Shown: positions 31,943 through 45,516, counted from the stretch's first letter. The stretch: 64,000 nucleotides of DNA from Isoetes taiwanensis (GCA_021234155.1 JAJEKV010000050.1:3992488-4056487), one strand, 5' to 3'. Translations and numbers: made by a program. Notes: generated by a model not told the origin, from the sequence alone.

Positions 31943-34900
31943 TCACTCTCCCTTCATATTATAATCCCTGCAATTGATCATTTCTCTTAATTGACAGAAT
32001 TTGAACTCTGTCAAAGGTTTTGTCAGAATAGCAGCCAACTGCTGGCTTGTAGGTATATATTGAACCTGTATAATCCTTTTGTTCACCATATCCCTAATGA
32101 AATGCATTTCCAACTCAATATGTTTAGTTCTTTCATGCAAGATAGGATTTTTTGTCATTGCTACACAACTTGTACTATCTGAATTCAAGATCAAAGGAAA
32201 TCTTTTCAACACTCCAGCTATGTTTGCTCCCTGAGATAATGTCATAATTTTTCTGCTTCTATCTCTGCAGACTTCTATGCCTAAGAATTTTTTTAACTCT
32301 CCCAGATCTGTCATTTTGAACCTGCTTTTCAAAATATTTTTGCACTTCTGCATAATGATCAAGTTGTTACTGACCATTATATTATCATCAACATACAAAG
32401 CAAAAATCTGGACCTTCTTTAAACATATACAAGTTACATCATCTTTGAGCTTAAGAAAGCCTTGTTTCTTTAAATAATTATCCATACACATATACCATTG
32501 TCTGGGTGATTGTTTCAACCCATATACAGCTCTCTTCAACTTCCAAACTTTATCTCTCCCTTGCTCAAAACCAGGGGGCTGTTTCATGTACACTTCTTCT
32601 TCTAATTTTGCATTTAGAAAAGCAGTGGTGACATCCATATGATGTACTTCTAAATCCTTGGAGTTTGCCATTGCTAATAACATCCTTATACTCGCCATTT
32701 TTACTATAGGAGAAAAGGTATCCTCATAATCAATCCCTCTTTTCTGAGTAAAGCCTTGTGCAACCAATCTGGCTTTATATTTTATAGAATGTTCCTTTGT
32801 TCCATGTTTAATCTTATATATCCATTTGCAACCTACTGCCTTTCTCCCTTCAGGCAAATCAACCAGTTCAAATGTCTCAGTCCCTTTAAATGCATTTAAT
32901 TCTTCTTCCATGGCTATTTTCCATTTTGTTGAATCACTTCCCTTTATTGCCTCATCAAAGGTCTTAGGTACTTCAAAATCTATCATAGCTAATATTTCAG
33001 TTAAATTTATTTCTGCAGAGTTTTGTTTTAATCTCTTACTTCTTCCAAATGCATCTCTCCCATGTAATTCAGAATTTGCCTTTGCTTCATCTTGCAGAAT
33101 TTGAATGCCCCTCCTTCTTGTAGGTTGCACATCTTCATTTATATCCTGCATGTCTTCTTTATCTCCATCTTGATTAGAAGTATCTTCATTTGTTTGTGCA
33201 TTAACTGCCTCATGTACCTGCAGGTCAACAGAATTAGTATCAATGTTATCATCATCAATAATATTTGCATTTCCCGTTGGTGATATATTTTCCAACTTTT
33301 CTTCTTCAAGCTTTGCTGTAGTGGCTGTTGCTTTGTGATCCTTGTAAACTTGATATTCATCAAAAGTTACATCCCTACTTATCATTATTTTCCTTTTTGT
33401 TTGATCAAACATCCTATATGCCTTTGATTGCTCATCCTATATGCCTTTGATTGCTCATCTTTGCCCTGTCATCAAGTTTTTTTCTCTGCTCCTTAGGAAT
33501 ATGAACAAACCCAAGGCAGCCATATACCTTTAGCTTATCAAAGTTAGGTATTGTTTCACACCAAAGTTTCTGTGGTAGGGCACCATTGACATTGGAGGAT
33601 GGCAACATATTCTGGATTTCTACAGCTGTTTTGGCTGCCTCTTCTGAAAGATAATTTGGCAAGCCAGTATGCTTGAGCATAGCTCTTACAGCATTTAAAA
33701 TTGTTCTATTTTTTCTCTATGCCACACCACTTTGTTGTGGTGAGAATCTGCAGGTCAATTGCCTTTTAATGCCTTTGATCTTGCAATATTTTTTGAACTC
33801 AGCAGAAATAAACTCTCCCCCCTGTCAGATCTCAAGCACTTGATTCTTTTGCTAGTCTCGAGCTCTATTTCTGCTAGGAATTCTTTAAATGCTTCAAAAG
33901 CCTCATCTTTTGTTTTCAAGCATGCAATTTTAGTTTTTCGACTAAAGTCATCAATAAAGACAATGAAATACCTTTTTCCTCCAATACTTCTCACATTAAG
34001 TGGACCACATTGGTCTGTATGCACAATTTCCAGAATCTCTTTTGCTCTTTTTTGTGATTTCTTAAAGGATAATCTTGTATGTTTTTCCATCATGCATCCA
34101 TAACAGCTCCTGACATTTTCCTTGCATTCTCTTGCTTCAATTAATCCCTGTTTAATCACCTGTTCAATGTATTTGCTGCTTGCATGACATAGCCTTTGAT
34201 GCCACATGTTGAGATCAGGTGCTACAACAGCATTTACTGTTGGTAAACAATTGTTATCTATGCCAAAAAGATTTCCAATTCTTTTTCCCATAAAACTTAA
34301 TTTCATTGCCAAGTAAAATAGTACACTGATGTCTGTCAAAGTTGACAGTATATCCCATGTCTACTAGGTGACTTATAGAAATTAAATTTCTAACTAAACG
34401 TGGCACACATAAAACATCCTTTAGTTCTACAGCTTTCCCTTGCAGATCGAATATCTCTAGAATACCAGCACATTGTACTCTTTGAAGTTTCCCATTTCCA
34501 AGTTTGACATATCCCTTCCTTCCTTCATCTTTATTTTTCAGAAACTTGGCTGAACCTGTCACTGTTTTCTCTGCTCCACATGAACTCTTTCCTCTGTTAC
34601 CTCTCCCTCTCTTGCTGCTGGCACATCTATTTGCAAAGTGCCCCTTGCCCCCACAGTTGTAGCATTCCACTTCCTTTCATTTAGGGCAATCAACCTTTAG
34701 ATGACCATGTGCCTTGCAATGATAGCAAGGACCAACTTGCCCTTTTGCTTTTGATTCATTTGAGTTATTTGTTTTATATTTCCATTTTCCTGTAAATAGC
34801 ACTTCTACATTATCATCATCAGAATCAGATAGTACCTTATGCTGCTCAAATTATGTTCTGATCATTTCTTCTGCTGCATCCCTTGTTTTAGCCACATTTC

Positions 34901-35474
34901 TAATTAATGTAGCCAACTGCTTGTTCCCTGCTACAGCTCTAGCCACATGCAACAACTTTTGTTGTTCAATCAGAAAGACTCTAGCACCTTCCAAGTCTGC
35001 CACTATATTATCAAATTTTGAGAAAAACTTTGTAAGATCATCTTCCTCCTTAAGTTTTAACTTCCTAAGCTCTTTGTCAAGTATATCAATTTGGGAAGAT
35101 GATTTTTCCTCAAAATGCTTAAGCAAATATTTCCATATTTCTCCTGGGGATTTACCCCTTACCTAAGCAAAATCGAAGCTCCTATCTTGCTATTCAATAT
35201 AGCATAAGCTTCCTTAACTTTGGCCAGTTCCCTGCCTCCTGCACTTTCTCCTTCAGTTGCACCACTGTCAGAAGAGCTGCTCTCTCTTCTACCTGCAACA
35301 ACACTTGATGAACCATTAGATTCATCCAATAATTCCCACAGATTTTCATTTTCCAACACATTCTTCATCTGCTCTTTCCAGATCTGAAATCCAGGACCTC
35401 CTTCATATATTTTAATGCCACTCAAGAGTGATGCTCCAAAACGACTTGACATATTGATCCCTGTGCTCTGATAC
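31943..35474 (-). pseudogene. pol: Ty1/copia gag-pol, degenerate with internal deletions
   Basis: Order along the minus strand is copia-type. Gag begins near 35450 ('GPGFQIWKEQMKNVLENENL') and continues 35126-34851. A CCHC knuckle 'CYNCGGKGHFANRC' lies near 34665. The protease region has 'SCGAEKTVTGSAKF' where the family has a DSGA-type active site, so the catalytic Asp is gone. Pre-integrase 'MWHQRLCHASSKYIE' and integrase with 'VHTDQCGP', 'IDDFSRK' and 'LRSDRGE' lie at 34339-33755; the frame is then lost until 33680. RT (33412-31943, 489 codons open) has 'KARLVAQGFTQKRGIDYEDTF', 'HHMDVTTAFLNA' and an intact 'YVDDN'. RNase H is mostly missing: the frame passes from 'SRKIMTLSQGANI' almost directly to 'SDSTSCVAMTKNP', an in-frame deletion. 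It should not be autonomous. Confidence 0.88.
35463..35474 (-). promoter_or_regulatory. Primer-binding site (tRNA-Met type) of the copia element
   Basis: Minus strand TGGTATCAGAGC, immediately inside the 5' LTR remnant. This is the standard plant copia/gypsy initiator-tRNA primer site. Confidence 0.8.
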
Positions 35475-35477
35475 CAA

Positions 35478-35571
35478 TGATGAGATTTGGTTAGCTCTAG
35501 ATCTTCAAATATCAAATTCACTTAGCAAATTCAAACCTTATTCCACATTAGTTATAATTCAACCATTGAGC
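35478..35571 (-). repeat. 5' LTR remnant of the copia element
   Basis: Only 94 bp next to the primer site match the full LTR (TGATGAGATTTGG...GCAAATATAT). Beyond 35571 the match stops abruptly, so the promoter-bearing part of the 5' LTR is missing. Confidence 0.8.
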
Positions 35572-38500
35572 AAATATATCTCTTGTTTAAATTCGGTTTT
35601 TCCAGTTTGGAGAAAACCTTTTTGGAATTATTTTTAACATGGTTTCCTAAGGTTTTTAGGGAGTTTAGACGCCGGAATAAAATTCCGATTTCCAAAAATC
35701 GAAGAAAATTATTTTGGGGTATCCGTCCCCTGTTTCCATGATTTCTTACCGTGCCTCATTCTCTGCATGATAGCCACGGTTACTCTCGGCATCGATACGC
35801 AGTGCTGAGAGACGTGCAATTTTGGGTGTGCTTTCGAGCAGGGTTTTTCCATTTTGGCAGTAAACGATTGCAGGTTCCAGATTCATTTCTTCATGGACGA
35901 ATTCTTTAGGGAATTTCAATCCTTTGATGAGTCGTCTTAGAGATCCAAAAACCGAGCTATCACATGTCCAGAGCTATGGTACTCACAAGAGCATATCTAT
36001 TCTGGTCTTCTTCAAGGTACGAAATAAAGAGTGTCTGTTTGTTTGTCTGCGGGGCTTTTCTGAAGCTATATTCTCACAGAAGTTCTCTTCAATAACAATT
36101 GGTGATTCCTCTCAGATATTCCATGGTTAAAATTGTGGTTTTTTCTTTAGCCATTTTTTTCATTCATGATGACCACTTACAGATCGGGCTTCAATATCTA
36201 GGTTCAGGCCGAGACAGAAACTTATCTACTTTGCAAGGTCAGTTTATCTTATGTGATTAAGGTTTTATTTCTTTGCTGATGGAAGAGGCCGCTTGCATGC
36301 ACATGGATCGTTTCAAGGTAAAGCCTCTCTAGCTATGGCTTGCTCTAATCAAAATTGAATTTTATCTCTGTTGCATGTATTCAGATGTTTCATAGGTGGT
36401 CGTTAGGTGCAAGATTCATTGGTTTGCCTTCTTTTGTAGGTGCAATAAGGTGCATGCAAATTGCTTTTGTTGGGAGCTGCTGCTGCCTGGTGGTTCTCTT
36501 CTTTGGTTGAGTGGTCTGTGAGATAGTGCAAGCAGCGGGGCGATCATGAAGGTTCTTAAATCCAGAGAAGGTATGTTCTCAACAAGCTACTGTAAGTTTC
36601 CTTAGCAAAAATTCCTCTCTATTTTTCTATTTGCTTAAGTGGCCTTATGCATACGCTACTTAGATAAAGCTGCCACAGTATTGAATTCCAAACAAGATGT
36701 AGGGTGTGAGCATAGTACCAAGTACCTCCTGTTGATCCTATGCTTAGCTTATGATGCCATTATCATCCATTTAAATGATAAAACAAACAACAGAGTTTTG
36801 AGATAAATCTCATGTTTCTTTTTTACTTTTTGTGAATATTCTCAAGATGAGCTGGCATTTGGAATTTCTGTCTCATTTTGCCAATGTCCTGTGTAGGGAG
36901 TCCTTCATCTTTTCCAAATTCATCCTTCATAGGTTGTTGGAATTTTATTTTACCAGGTATGCCATTTCAAACTTTCATGTCTTTCCTATATTTAGGCTGC
37001 CGATTCAAGCTTACTTGAGATATTTGCTTAGGTCAACAGACCTTCAATTCTATGTGAAAATTATAGTTATAATTAGTCTGAGAAGTTTCTATTTGTTATC
37101 AACGATATTACATTAACCATGATCGTTGCAGCTAATACTTGCATACGACATCTTTTGGTTCGTAAATGCATATTCAGCAGCAGATGGTTGATGCAAAGGG
37201 TTCCTTAATAGATGAATCGTTGCTATTATGCATTATGTTGAGCCACTGTTTAGACGGGCACTGGTAGGGAGAGAGAAATGCCATGTGTCATTTTATGCCG
37301 CATATCAAATTGTGCATAGATTACTGGCTTGGAGATGGGGCTGCTCGACAGCTATTTCTTGAGGTACACAGAAGGCCAGACATAATTGCTCTCCATTTGT
37401 AGATGTTTAATTGTCACGTGCTTTGTCCAACATTTGTAACTCTAAGGATGGTTTCATTAACATATCCAAGTGCATTGTGAGAGGCCACACATGGTGAGGT
37501 AGCTTTTTACTACAATTATGTCACAAGTATTCTATTGAGAAAATGATTTGCTGCTATAGCTCCTCCATCCCCATTTTAGAACTATTTATTTCAAATTTTT
37601 TTTTCGTTGTGATGTCTAGCTTCTTATTTTGTCTTTCAAATTTACCATTTTAGAACTGCTCATTTCCATTGTTTTTCCTTAGGATGTGTAGCTTTATATT
37701 CTGTCTTTCTAACTTATTTGTATTTTTTCCATCCCAATATGCTGATGGCAGTTTTACCTCTGGGTACCTCTGTAGCTGATTACCTCCAAGGTACAAGAAT
37801 TCCTAGCAGATTCACTTTTAACAAGGGTTAATTTTCAAAGAGCACAATCCTGTTTCGTTTCCGAAAAGCATGTTTTGATTTCTATTTGTGGCCTATGTGC
37901 AGGTAACTGATGCTCCAAAGGTGCATCCAAATGACTTCCCTGTCAACAAATACATCCGAGCATAAAGATCACCGATCTGGTGCATCCGGGCTTCTCAACG
38001 ATTCTGTATTTGTTCTTATGTGGAATAAAGCAATTAGTCGGGTAAGAAGACAGACCTCAAGGCTTTAAATTTTTCTATTAAATCATTTCTTTGGCAGTTG
38101 CTATGGCGGTTGCAGCCCTTAAGGTACAAATGTTTTCTTCCTTGAGATGCTTTAAGGGAACATCTCATGATTCGAAAGTTGCTTCAAGCTATGCACTTCA
38201 ATAGGATAGAAGACTATCAATATATACCTCCATTTCCTAGGGCACGAAGAGTGGTGCTTTCGTTGTTCTTGCTTTAAACATTTTCATATGAAATGATGCT
38301 TCTCATATTTGTTGAATTTCTTGCATCTGCATTTTGTATTTCATCTTCACAATGCAATTAGGCTCATGTTCTTATCTAGGCATACAAACTTTCAGTCGCA
38401 GCATGATAGATAATGATAGAACAACAAGGTAAATACTGTAAACCCTCTCTGTGGATTGTGTTTTTAGGGCAATATAGCAATATTACAGAGTCTGTCCTGT

Positions 38501-41280
38501 TCTATAGGTAGTCTACGATTCATCCTACAAGGTCTAGTTCCTACTTATCTAAATAGAACTAGAATGCAGCTACCATCATTAGTTTTGTCCAACATGTGAT
38601 CTATGCCTACTAATGGCAGGTTTCATTGTTCTTTCCTACACTACATATGTTCATGGAAAGGATATTTAATCCCACTCGCTCTTCTTAGTATTACTTTCTT
38701 TCTTAATGTCAATGTTTTTCCTGATGTTTGGCTTCATGCTCTTTAGATTTTCTTACCAATCATCACTGCATAATAACTAATTTTCACCAATTGTCGTAGT
38801 GCAACATGCAGGATACTATTCTATGCAATGATGGATGCCAGTGTAACTCAAGGTAGATGAGAGAATTCGTAGAATTTCTTCACCAACGAGTCTCCTATAT
38901 CAAAGCTTTTGTCGCATGAAGAGGTGAGGGTTTTAAGCCTATTCATATTCAGCAGAGAGTTTGCCATTAATTTGCATTTAGTTTGGTGGTTGTAATCCTT
39001 TGTACTGAATCATGTTGTAATCCTTTATACTGAATAAGTATATTGGCAAGACCTGTTATGATGGCTCATTATTATGCTGCATACCCATCCACCTGTCTAC
39101 AGAAAAAGGAAAGTCGTTGTCCAATCATGCAGTAATCCTTATAGTACTGATTACGTGTATTGGCAAGACCTATTACGATGGTCCATTATGATGCTGGATA
39201 TCTATCTCACCCATCTGTAGAAAAAGCAAAGCCCACAATGAAGCAAGCTTCCTGCAATGTGTGGGAACCCTCTTTGTATTGCAGATCAACTTATTGATGA
39301 CCATTATAAAAAAAATCATTAGAATATATGACGGAGGTACCTATGCATCTCTTAAGAAAGGCCTAGCATTAAGCTAGCACTACTATAAATGGGTAATATT
39401 ATGTATTCAAACTTTGCAGCATAGATTAGATGCCACAATACTATGTTAGAAATAGATAAGGGCATCTGTTAGGTCAGGTTGCTATAGGAAAATTATCCGT
39501 TTTGTTGTGGGCAATGAGAGATACAAAATTACAAGAGCAGGTTCCATTGGTTGACATGGCGAAAGGATTTGGGGTTTTTCTCAAGTTGGTTTCTAAGGTT
39601 ATTGAGTCTTTTGTTGATGGAAAAATAACCCGGTATTCCAAAATTCGTGTCTGGCCTTCATCCATCTATCTATTATGATTTTGAAATTTATATTTTGGAA
39701 CATATTCGATTCTCCCTCCCAATTTTTGGCAGCATGAAAGCCAGTTTGCAACCAAGCTTGCTGTTGATGTTCTTTGGGATGTATATTCTTGATCAGCACA
39801 GTCAGATGGTTGTGCAAATAGAGTTGCTTAATTTTGTTGTGGCGTGATATGACGTTAAACAAATGTTTGCACGGTATTATTTCTTTTCTTCTGGCAGGTT
39901 CGAAGGTTTCTCCCTTCATCACTTCACCCTCACTAAATTCTCCTTAGCAATATCATCTTAAAGTCTGCTTGGATCATTGGATTTTGCAACCAACTGTTGT
40001 AGCTTCAGACATCCAGCTTGCTTTACACGTGTTCATCATGGCTACGTATCTCTCTCCCCATCTTCACATTAGCAGATGTTTTTAACACCACCTAATGCAA
40101 GTAACATCTTGACAGAAATTATCTTCCAAAATTTTAGTTATGTGATTATTGTTATTGTAGATCTATTGAGTTGTTGGCATACTTCATTCTGAATAGTGGA
40201 GGATGAACTTCATTTACAGTGCCATAGAGAAGCATACAAGTATAATTGCAAGGAGCAAAATAATTTGTGCATCTTAGTTATTCTCGATTTGATGCACACC
40301 ATTTCTTTGTAGGAAATTACGTACTTGCCACGAGATTCTTGTCAGGTGCGATTGACAGGTTGAGGATCAATATCAATGTTTTTTATCTCTACTACTACAA
40401 CCCTCCCCTTTTATTCTTCCTTTTGGTGGACATACACAAATTAGACTCTTCTTTTCTCCCAATACGAAATAAAATACAATGTTTAGGATTATATGTTTTG
40501 CAGATGCTTGATGCTTTATTTGCTTCATAGTATATCTTTTTGCAGTGCCCCATTGTATCACTTTTTCGTATTTGAATCAAAATATAGGCACTTTTCTTTA
40601 CATGTAATTAATTTACACGTATCAAAATATTGAAATCCCATTTACATAATAGGCATTGTTCAAAAAGCATGGAATTTCACACAAATGCAATGTCTTTTAC
40701 ACTTATTGTATGTCCCAAGTATTCATCCAGTAACCACACTTATTTGTATCTAATGTACAAGCGTAAACATCTTATATCCAACCAACCAACTACACATCCG
40801 TAACCAACTACATAGGAGGCCAATGATAATCACATCCTCCCATTTTCTACTCAGCTTTTATCTTGGACTTTGAAAAATAATGAGAATACTTTCTTATAGT
40901 ATACTTGCTGCATCATATTCACGATTTATGTAAAGCTTTATTATTGGAGCGAAAACTAAATGCTATACACATTATTGTCTCATCAACATATACCAATTAT
41001 ACCCCACACTATTTGCAATTACAATGTCCATCGCAAAACATTAATGCTATATATAAATGAGGATGACTACTTGAAGTGTCGTGTAGTTTTGGGCACATAA
41101 ACAAGTAGTTGTATTTATTGTGATAAGATGAGCATACCCCAACTATTAGCATGTTAATTGATTTATATATATTTCATGTCATTAGTTGCAACTTATGCTT
41201 TAACATACAAAAAGGACCTATATGCTAACGTGTTCCACAACAATCAAAGTTACATATAATTTTCAATAGTTAATGTTAGT
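35572..41280. other. 5.7 kb without recognisable genes
   Basis: No frame exceeds about 107 codons and none carries a domain I know. 35700-36600 has mixed composition with several possible splice signals and could hold exons of a non-conserved transcript. A tandem duplication of about 100 bp sits at 39015-39113 and 39129-39231 (shared TATTGGCAAGACCT.TTA.GATGG). The remainder is AT-rich with no RNA gene or element seen. Confidence 0.45.
39015..39231 (+). repeat. Two diverged copies of a ~100-bp unit
   Basis: 39015-39113 and 39129-39231 share GTAATCCTT.TA.TACTGA, TATTGGCAAGACCT and a final GTAGAAAAAG.AAAG-like end. Confidence 0.7.
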
Positions 41281-42640
41281 TACATCAAATGATTTCAAGC
41301 AAGGAACCCTGAAATTAAAGGTGTTCATTGCATAGCCCATAGAGAGGCGCTTGCAGTAAAGGATGCCTTGACATCGAAGCCAAATGCATTTGTTTTTTAT
41401 TTTATTGACTGGCTAATAAAGTTTACTCATGGTTGGGAAAGTCATCAATCCGACATGAAGAGTTCAATAATTTACTTGAATTGTATGATGAGCATCACTT
41501 GAATGTGCTACAAATACATGGTGTGCGATGGTTGTCTAGAGGGTTAGTAATGGAGAGATTGGTCTGCCTAATGCCTGCTATTTTGGATCAATGGAAGATG
41601 AATGACAACAAATTTTATGAAAAGGCTACTATCTTTCAGGTACACTTTAATATCCATTTTTTTGCTTCGTATAATTTCTTTCTTTTATAAATTAATTAAT
41701 AGTTCATGTCTTTCAGGTACAATTCATCATACATTTTTTGGCAGATGTTCTTGTTGGGTTGAATAAGCTAAGTTCAAAATTTCAAAGGGACAGACTTGAT
41801 GTCACGAAGATAAGCTACTGGTTGGATTTATTGAAGGAGAAGTTTACTAGAAAGTATCTCTCACGAGATAGAGTATTTGGTGAAGGTACAAAGCATCTTG
41901 GTCTTTTTATGAATTGTTGCAAGGATGGTAAGATGACATTTGTGGATGCCGATGGCACTATTCATGAACACTATTTGAAGTATGTTCCTATTCCAGAAAA
42001 GAAGGAAAATCTGCAAGCTCTTGACTTGAATGAGTTTCCCGAAGATAGTGGTTCACTTGCACATTCTATTTGCATTGCTAGATCCTTTATTGATATTGTA
42101 TTGCAAGCACTTGCCAAGAAGTTTGCAGATGTGACTGACGTGTTCATTGCTATGAATTGTTTTAATCCATCTGCATATCCTTTGAATGATTTGGATAGAG
42201 ATAAGCAGACTACAGAATGGTTGGAAAGTTTGCTTGTCAAGTTTGCTTCTAAGGTTGATCGAACACGATGTTTGAGTGAGAGAGAGGACTTTGCTGGGAC
42301 AACCTACAGGGCTGTCAAGAAAAAAGGTATGATGGTAGCTTGGTCTATTTGTCGAGATGAAAATGGAACTTGTGATAGTTGGTGGAACAGTTTTTCAGCC
42401 CTCATAAATTTATGGCAATGTTGCATGCTAACTCTAGGAAGCACAGCAAGTTTTGAGAGGGGATTTTCTCGCCAAAATGCTATCAGGAGTGCTACAAGAG
42501 CTTGTATGAACCTAGAGACACTTGATTCGCTTATACTAGTGTCATTATGGGATGCACCATTTGAGTCCATAGATTGGCAAGTATGTTTTAAGGATTGGTA
42601 TGAAGCAAAAGATAGAAGAGCAATGCTGCTTGTTAATTGA
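41281..42640 (+). pseudogene. hAT-superfamily transposase, C-terminal part with one intron
   Basis: hAT transposases are DDE-type enzymes with a C-terminal dimerisation region. 'GVHCIAHREALAVKDAL' (about 41318-41370), then after a 1-nt shift near 41418 'WLGKSSIRHEEFNNLLE' and 'HGVRWLSRGLVMERLVCLMP' resemble KIAA1586/ZMYM-like hAT proteins. Exon 41433-41639 joins 41717-42640 in phase across a 77-bp GT-AG intron (CAG|GT...TTTCAG|GT), giving 'ATIFQ-VQFIIHFL'. The second exon is open for 307 codons and ends with the hAT dimerisation signature 'TLGSTASFERGFSRQNAIRS', 'NLETLDSLILVSLW' and the stop. The N-terminal zinc finger and first catalytic residues were not found upstream. One frameshift plus the missing N-terminus argue for a pseudogene, or for a partly unseen upstream exon. 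Confidence 0.75.
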
Positions 42641-44093
42641 TCAATTTGTGTTTCTAAAACTTACTCATGTACTCTTTTTTGATACGTATTTACATAGCAT
42701 ATGCATTTTCTACGTATTTTTTGTTAAAAATTTGGATTATGTCATTTTGAATTTTTGTCTGGCATATGAAAGGTTGAAATTTACGAAGTTTCTGTTGTGC
42801 GATAATGTTTATCCGATCACAAACGTATCTTTATAACCTAAGATTGTCAAAGATTGTGGATGGTATTCGTGTAAGAATATCGTAAATGCTGACGGTGGCA
42901 TTGTGGATTCCAAATAGAAGAATCTGGGGTTTTATTTCTGTGGCGTTTAGGCTCAAAGCATGCCGATGCAGTAGGCGAATATGGTGGCTATGGCGGCTCC
43001 ATGCTTATGTAGGCACTGTGGCGGCTATGGCGCCTCCATTTTTTCTGTAGGAACTATGGCAAATGGCGCTTCTGTAGGAACTGTGGTAGTTATGGCGGGC
43101 TGGGTTTTTTTATCTTATTGCTTGCTTATTAGTCTGTTTTGACAGTTGAGCTTGCAAAGGAAAGAAAAGGAAAGTTTGGATGCAATTTGTCATCGAAAAT
43201 TAGGGGTCGTGGCCATGGGTTGTTGGGCGCAAAACCCTGCTTATTCGGGCATGATTCTACAGTGAAGAGCATAGGACGGGCTAATTCTGCAGTGAAGAGC
43301 ATAGGACAGGCTGTAGGTGTTTGAATCCTGCTTCCACCTCTAGATATTACTTCCACATCTCCGTGAAAGGGCACCATAGCCAAAAGGGCATGAAGAAAAA
43401 CTGCCCGAAATGCTCTGTATTTGATGAGATGAAAGGAGGGACTGATAGCCTCGTGTTTTCGCCAACGTTTTTGCCTTGAGAGTTTTTGCATGACCTATGT
43501 TTTCCTTCTGTAATACAGATGAAAGGAGGGACATATCGCCTTGAGGCTTTCTGGATAATCTGTGTTTTGCAGGGGTTGAGCACTGTTGCTCCTTGCCATA
43601 GCCACAAAATAAAAACCTGTTGAAGATCTTCAAAGGCTGGTTCATCAGGTAAGCAAGGGAATAGGATTCTTGTTGGAGTTCGATTCCCCAAGCCCTGGTC
43701 TGTTGCAAGTCTGAGTTGTATCAAGATCAGAAATTAAGCCATGAGCATCGGATTGGAGCTGTAATCAATCTTGCTGCTTTCATACCATATTGTACAGAAG
43801 CTAGAATACTGTTTTATCCAATGGTGTGTGCTTTAATAATGGCCCCTTTAAAGTCGGGTCAACAAGGGCTAGTTTGACCTGCAAAAGACTCAGTCTGGAC
43901 GTTCTGGATTTATGGAAAGGGAATATGCTGCCAGATGTGCTGTTATCCAATGGCTGAGAAGCTATAATACAAGGTTTATGCCATATTTTAGCGAAAAGGC
44001 ATAAAATACTTTCCATGTCCTTGAAAACCATAAAATTTACATACTGATTTTGGATATGGACTTTAGAATGCTTTTTTTTGTTGTGCAAGTGGT
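42641..44093. other. No supported gene
   Basis: 42955-43100 repeats 'GGCGGCTATGGCG/GTAGG.ACTGTGG' phrases. 43255-43315 holds a 28-bp direct duplication (CAGTGAAGAGCATAGGAC). Two overlapping minus-strand frames of about 120-125 codons (43340-43724) have no domain and mask each other. Confidence 0.4.
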
Positions 44094-45516
44094 TACAAGC
44101 ATTCGACCAGACAGTACTTTATCAGAGGCGGGCTGCCAGACCGCTGGTCGGGTCGGGTGGCTCTTTTGCGGCTGCCGTCGTACAACCCTTATAAACCCCC
44201 TCAATTCTTTAAGGAGCATAGAATTTTGTCTGCTTTTCTGTTCCCATATTCTAGTAAATAACCTATCCTTGCACGGTTCTTCGTGATGGTATCTCTCAGA
44301 TCTAAATTGTTTAGATTATCCCGAGCTCTTCACACAAAAAAATGGGCTTCAAGATCAAATGCTTCAATCAACAGTAGCAGTGGCAGCTCCTCTAGAGGGA
44401 GTGACTCCAAGAGCGATTCTGAAACAGAATTGTCTTAGATTAATGGGATTCCACTGGGCTGTGTGGTGGTCTATGTTGGAAAAGAAAGAAGGAGGTTTGT
44501 TGTGAGAATTGGCCAGTTGAGCCATCCATTGTTTAAGGAACTTCTATGCAGATCTGAAGAGGAATATGGATTTGAATACGAAGGAGGTCTTTCAATACCT
44601 TGTGATCCGGTATTCTTTGAACATTTCTTGTGGCTGCTTGCCAATGATGAATGTGGAGCAGCACAAGCTGAAATTCATGAGCTGGTGCACTTCTACTCTT
44701 CATAGAATTTCGTTTGCCTCAGTTTTATGTTTCGTTAAATTAGCTGGGTCTCTGTCTTTACATCACAGTGAACCAAATTGTATACATGTAAATCACACAG
44801 AAATTGACTTGGCCGAAGATGGCCATTTTCTTTTCATGCTCGTTGTCTTTTCTCATCGGATTTCAATATGCATAATTGCTCCATCAGCTCCTCTAGGCAT
44901 GTGCCATCATGCACAACCTAATTAGACTCAATTGGCACCACATGTTATGTTTGCAGTTGCAGCATCTACCATAACACTCATAAAATTCTCATTCCACTAC
45001 TTGATATGCTGGTAACCCCCCGTCTTCGCATGTTTGAGATGGGGTTGTAGCTCATTTCCTCAATCAGCAAAAAGTCCTCTAGATGGGACAAATGATCCTC
45101 AAAGTTTTTGCATTACTTTAACTACTTGCCAATGATGAACATGGAGAGAACCCTTGAGCATTTGCATTCCACTTTCTGTAATCAATTTTGTGAAGATAGG
45201 AATCAAATATATTTCCATGCCATAATATGTAATTCCAAATATATTTCCTTGCCATCTTTGATGTAATATGTAATTCCAAATACAACTCTCTTAGCCATGG
45301 TAAAATCAAAATAACACATTCACATTAGACTAATCAAATCAAGTTACTCTACCTCATCCCCATTGCAACTAACGTGTTTTATCTCGCCTTCTGATACAAC
45401 ATTCCTAAATGACAGACTACATAAAGTTTTTCACTTCAAATAATCCACATTTCCTAAGTGCAACACTAGTAGATGTTAAACAACATCGATAATTTGGACC
45501 ACACATAGAGATGCCA
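44094..45516 (+). repeat. Segmental duplication, copy B (SAUR locus)
   Basis: Near-identical to 25229-26731, with the same promoter and 3' flank, but lacking the ~80-bp block of copy A and the hairpin upstream of copy A. Confidence 0.85.
44286..44705 (+). pseudogene. SAUR copy with premature stop
   Basis: It is collinear with 25423-25842 over all 140 codons, with the start codon, TATA box (44189-44195) and stop conserved. Codon 51 (44436-44438) is TAG, where the intact copy has CAG, so the frame ends in the linker before the SAUR core. The remaining codons differ at only a few positions ('VVVYVGKERRRFVV', 'LLCRSEEEYGF'). The change is a single C-to-T transition in a CAG context. Translation restarting at a later Met seems unlikely, since the nearest in-frame ATG-led product would lack the core start. 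Everything else suggests a recent loss. Confidence 0.85.

Noticed and set aside
43340-43724. Two overlapping minus-strand frames of about 120 codons
   Set aside because: Different registers of the same DNA, no domain, no start or splice support.
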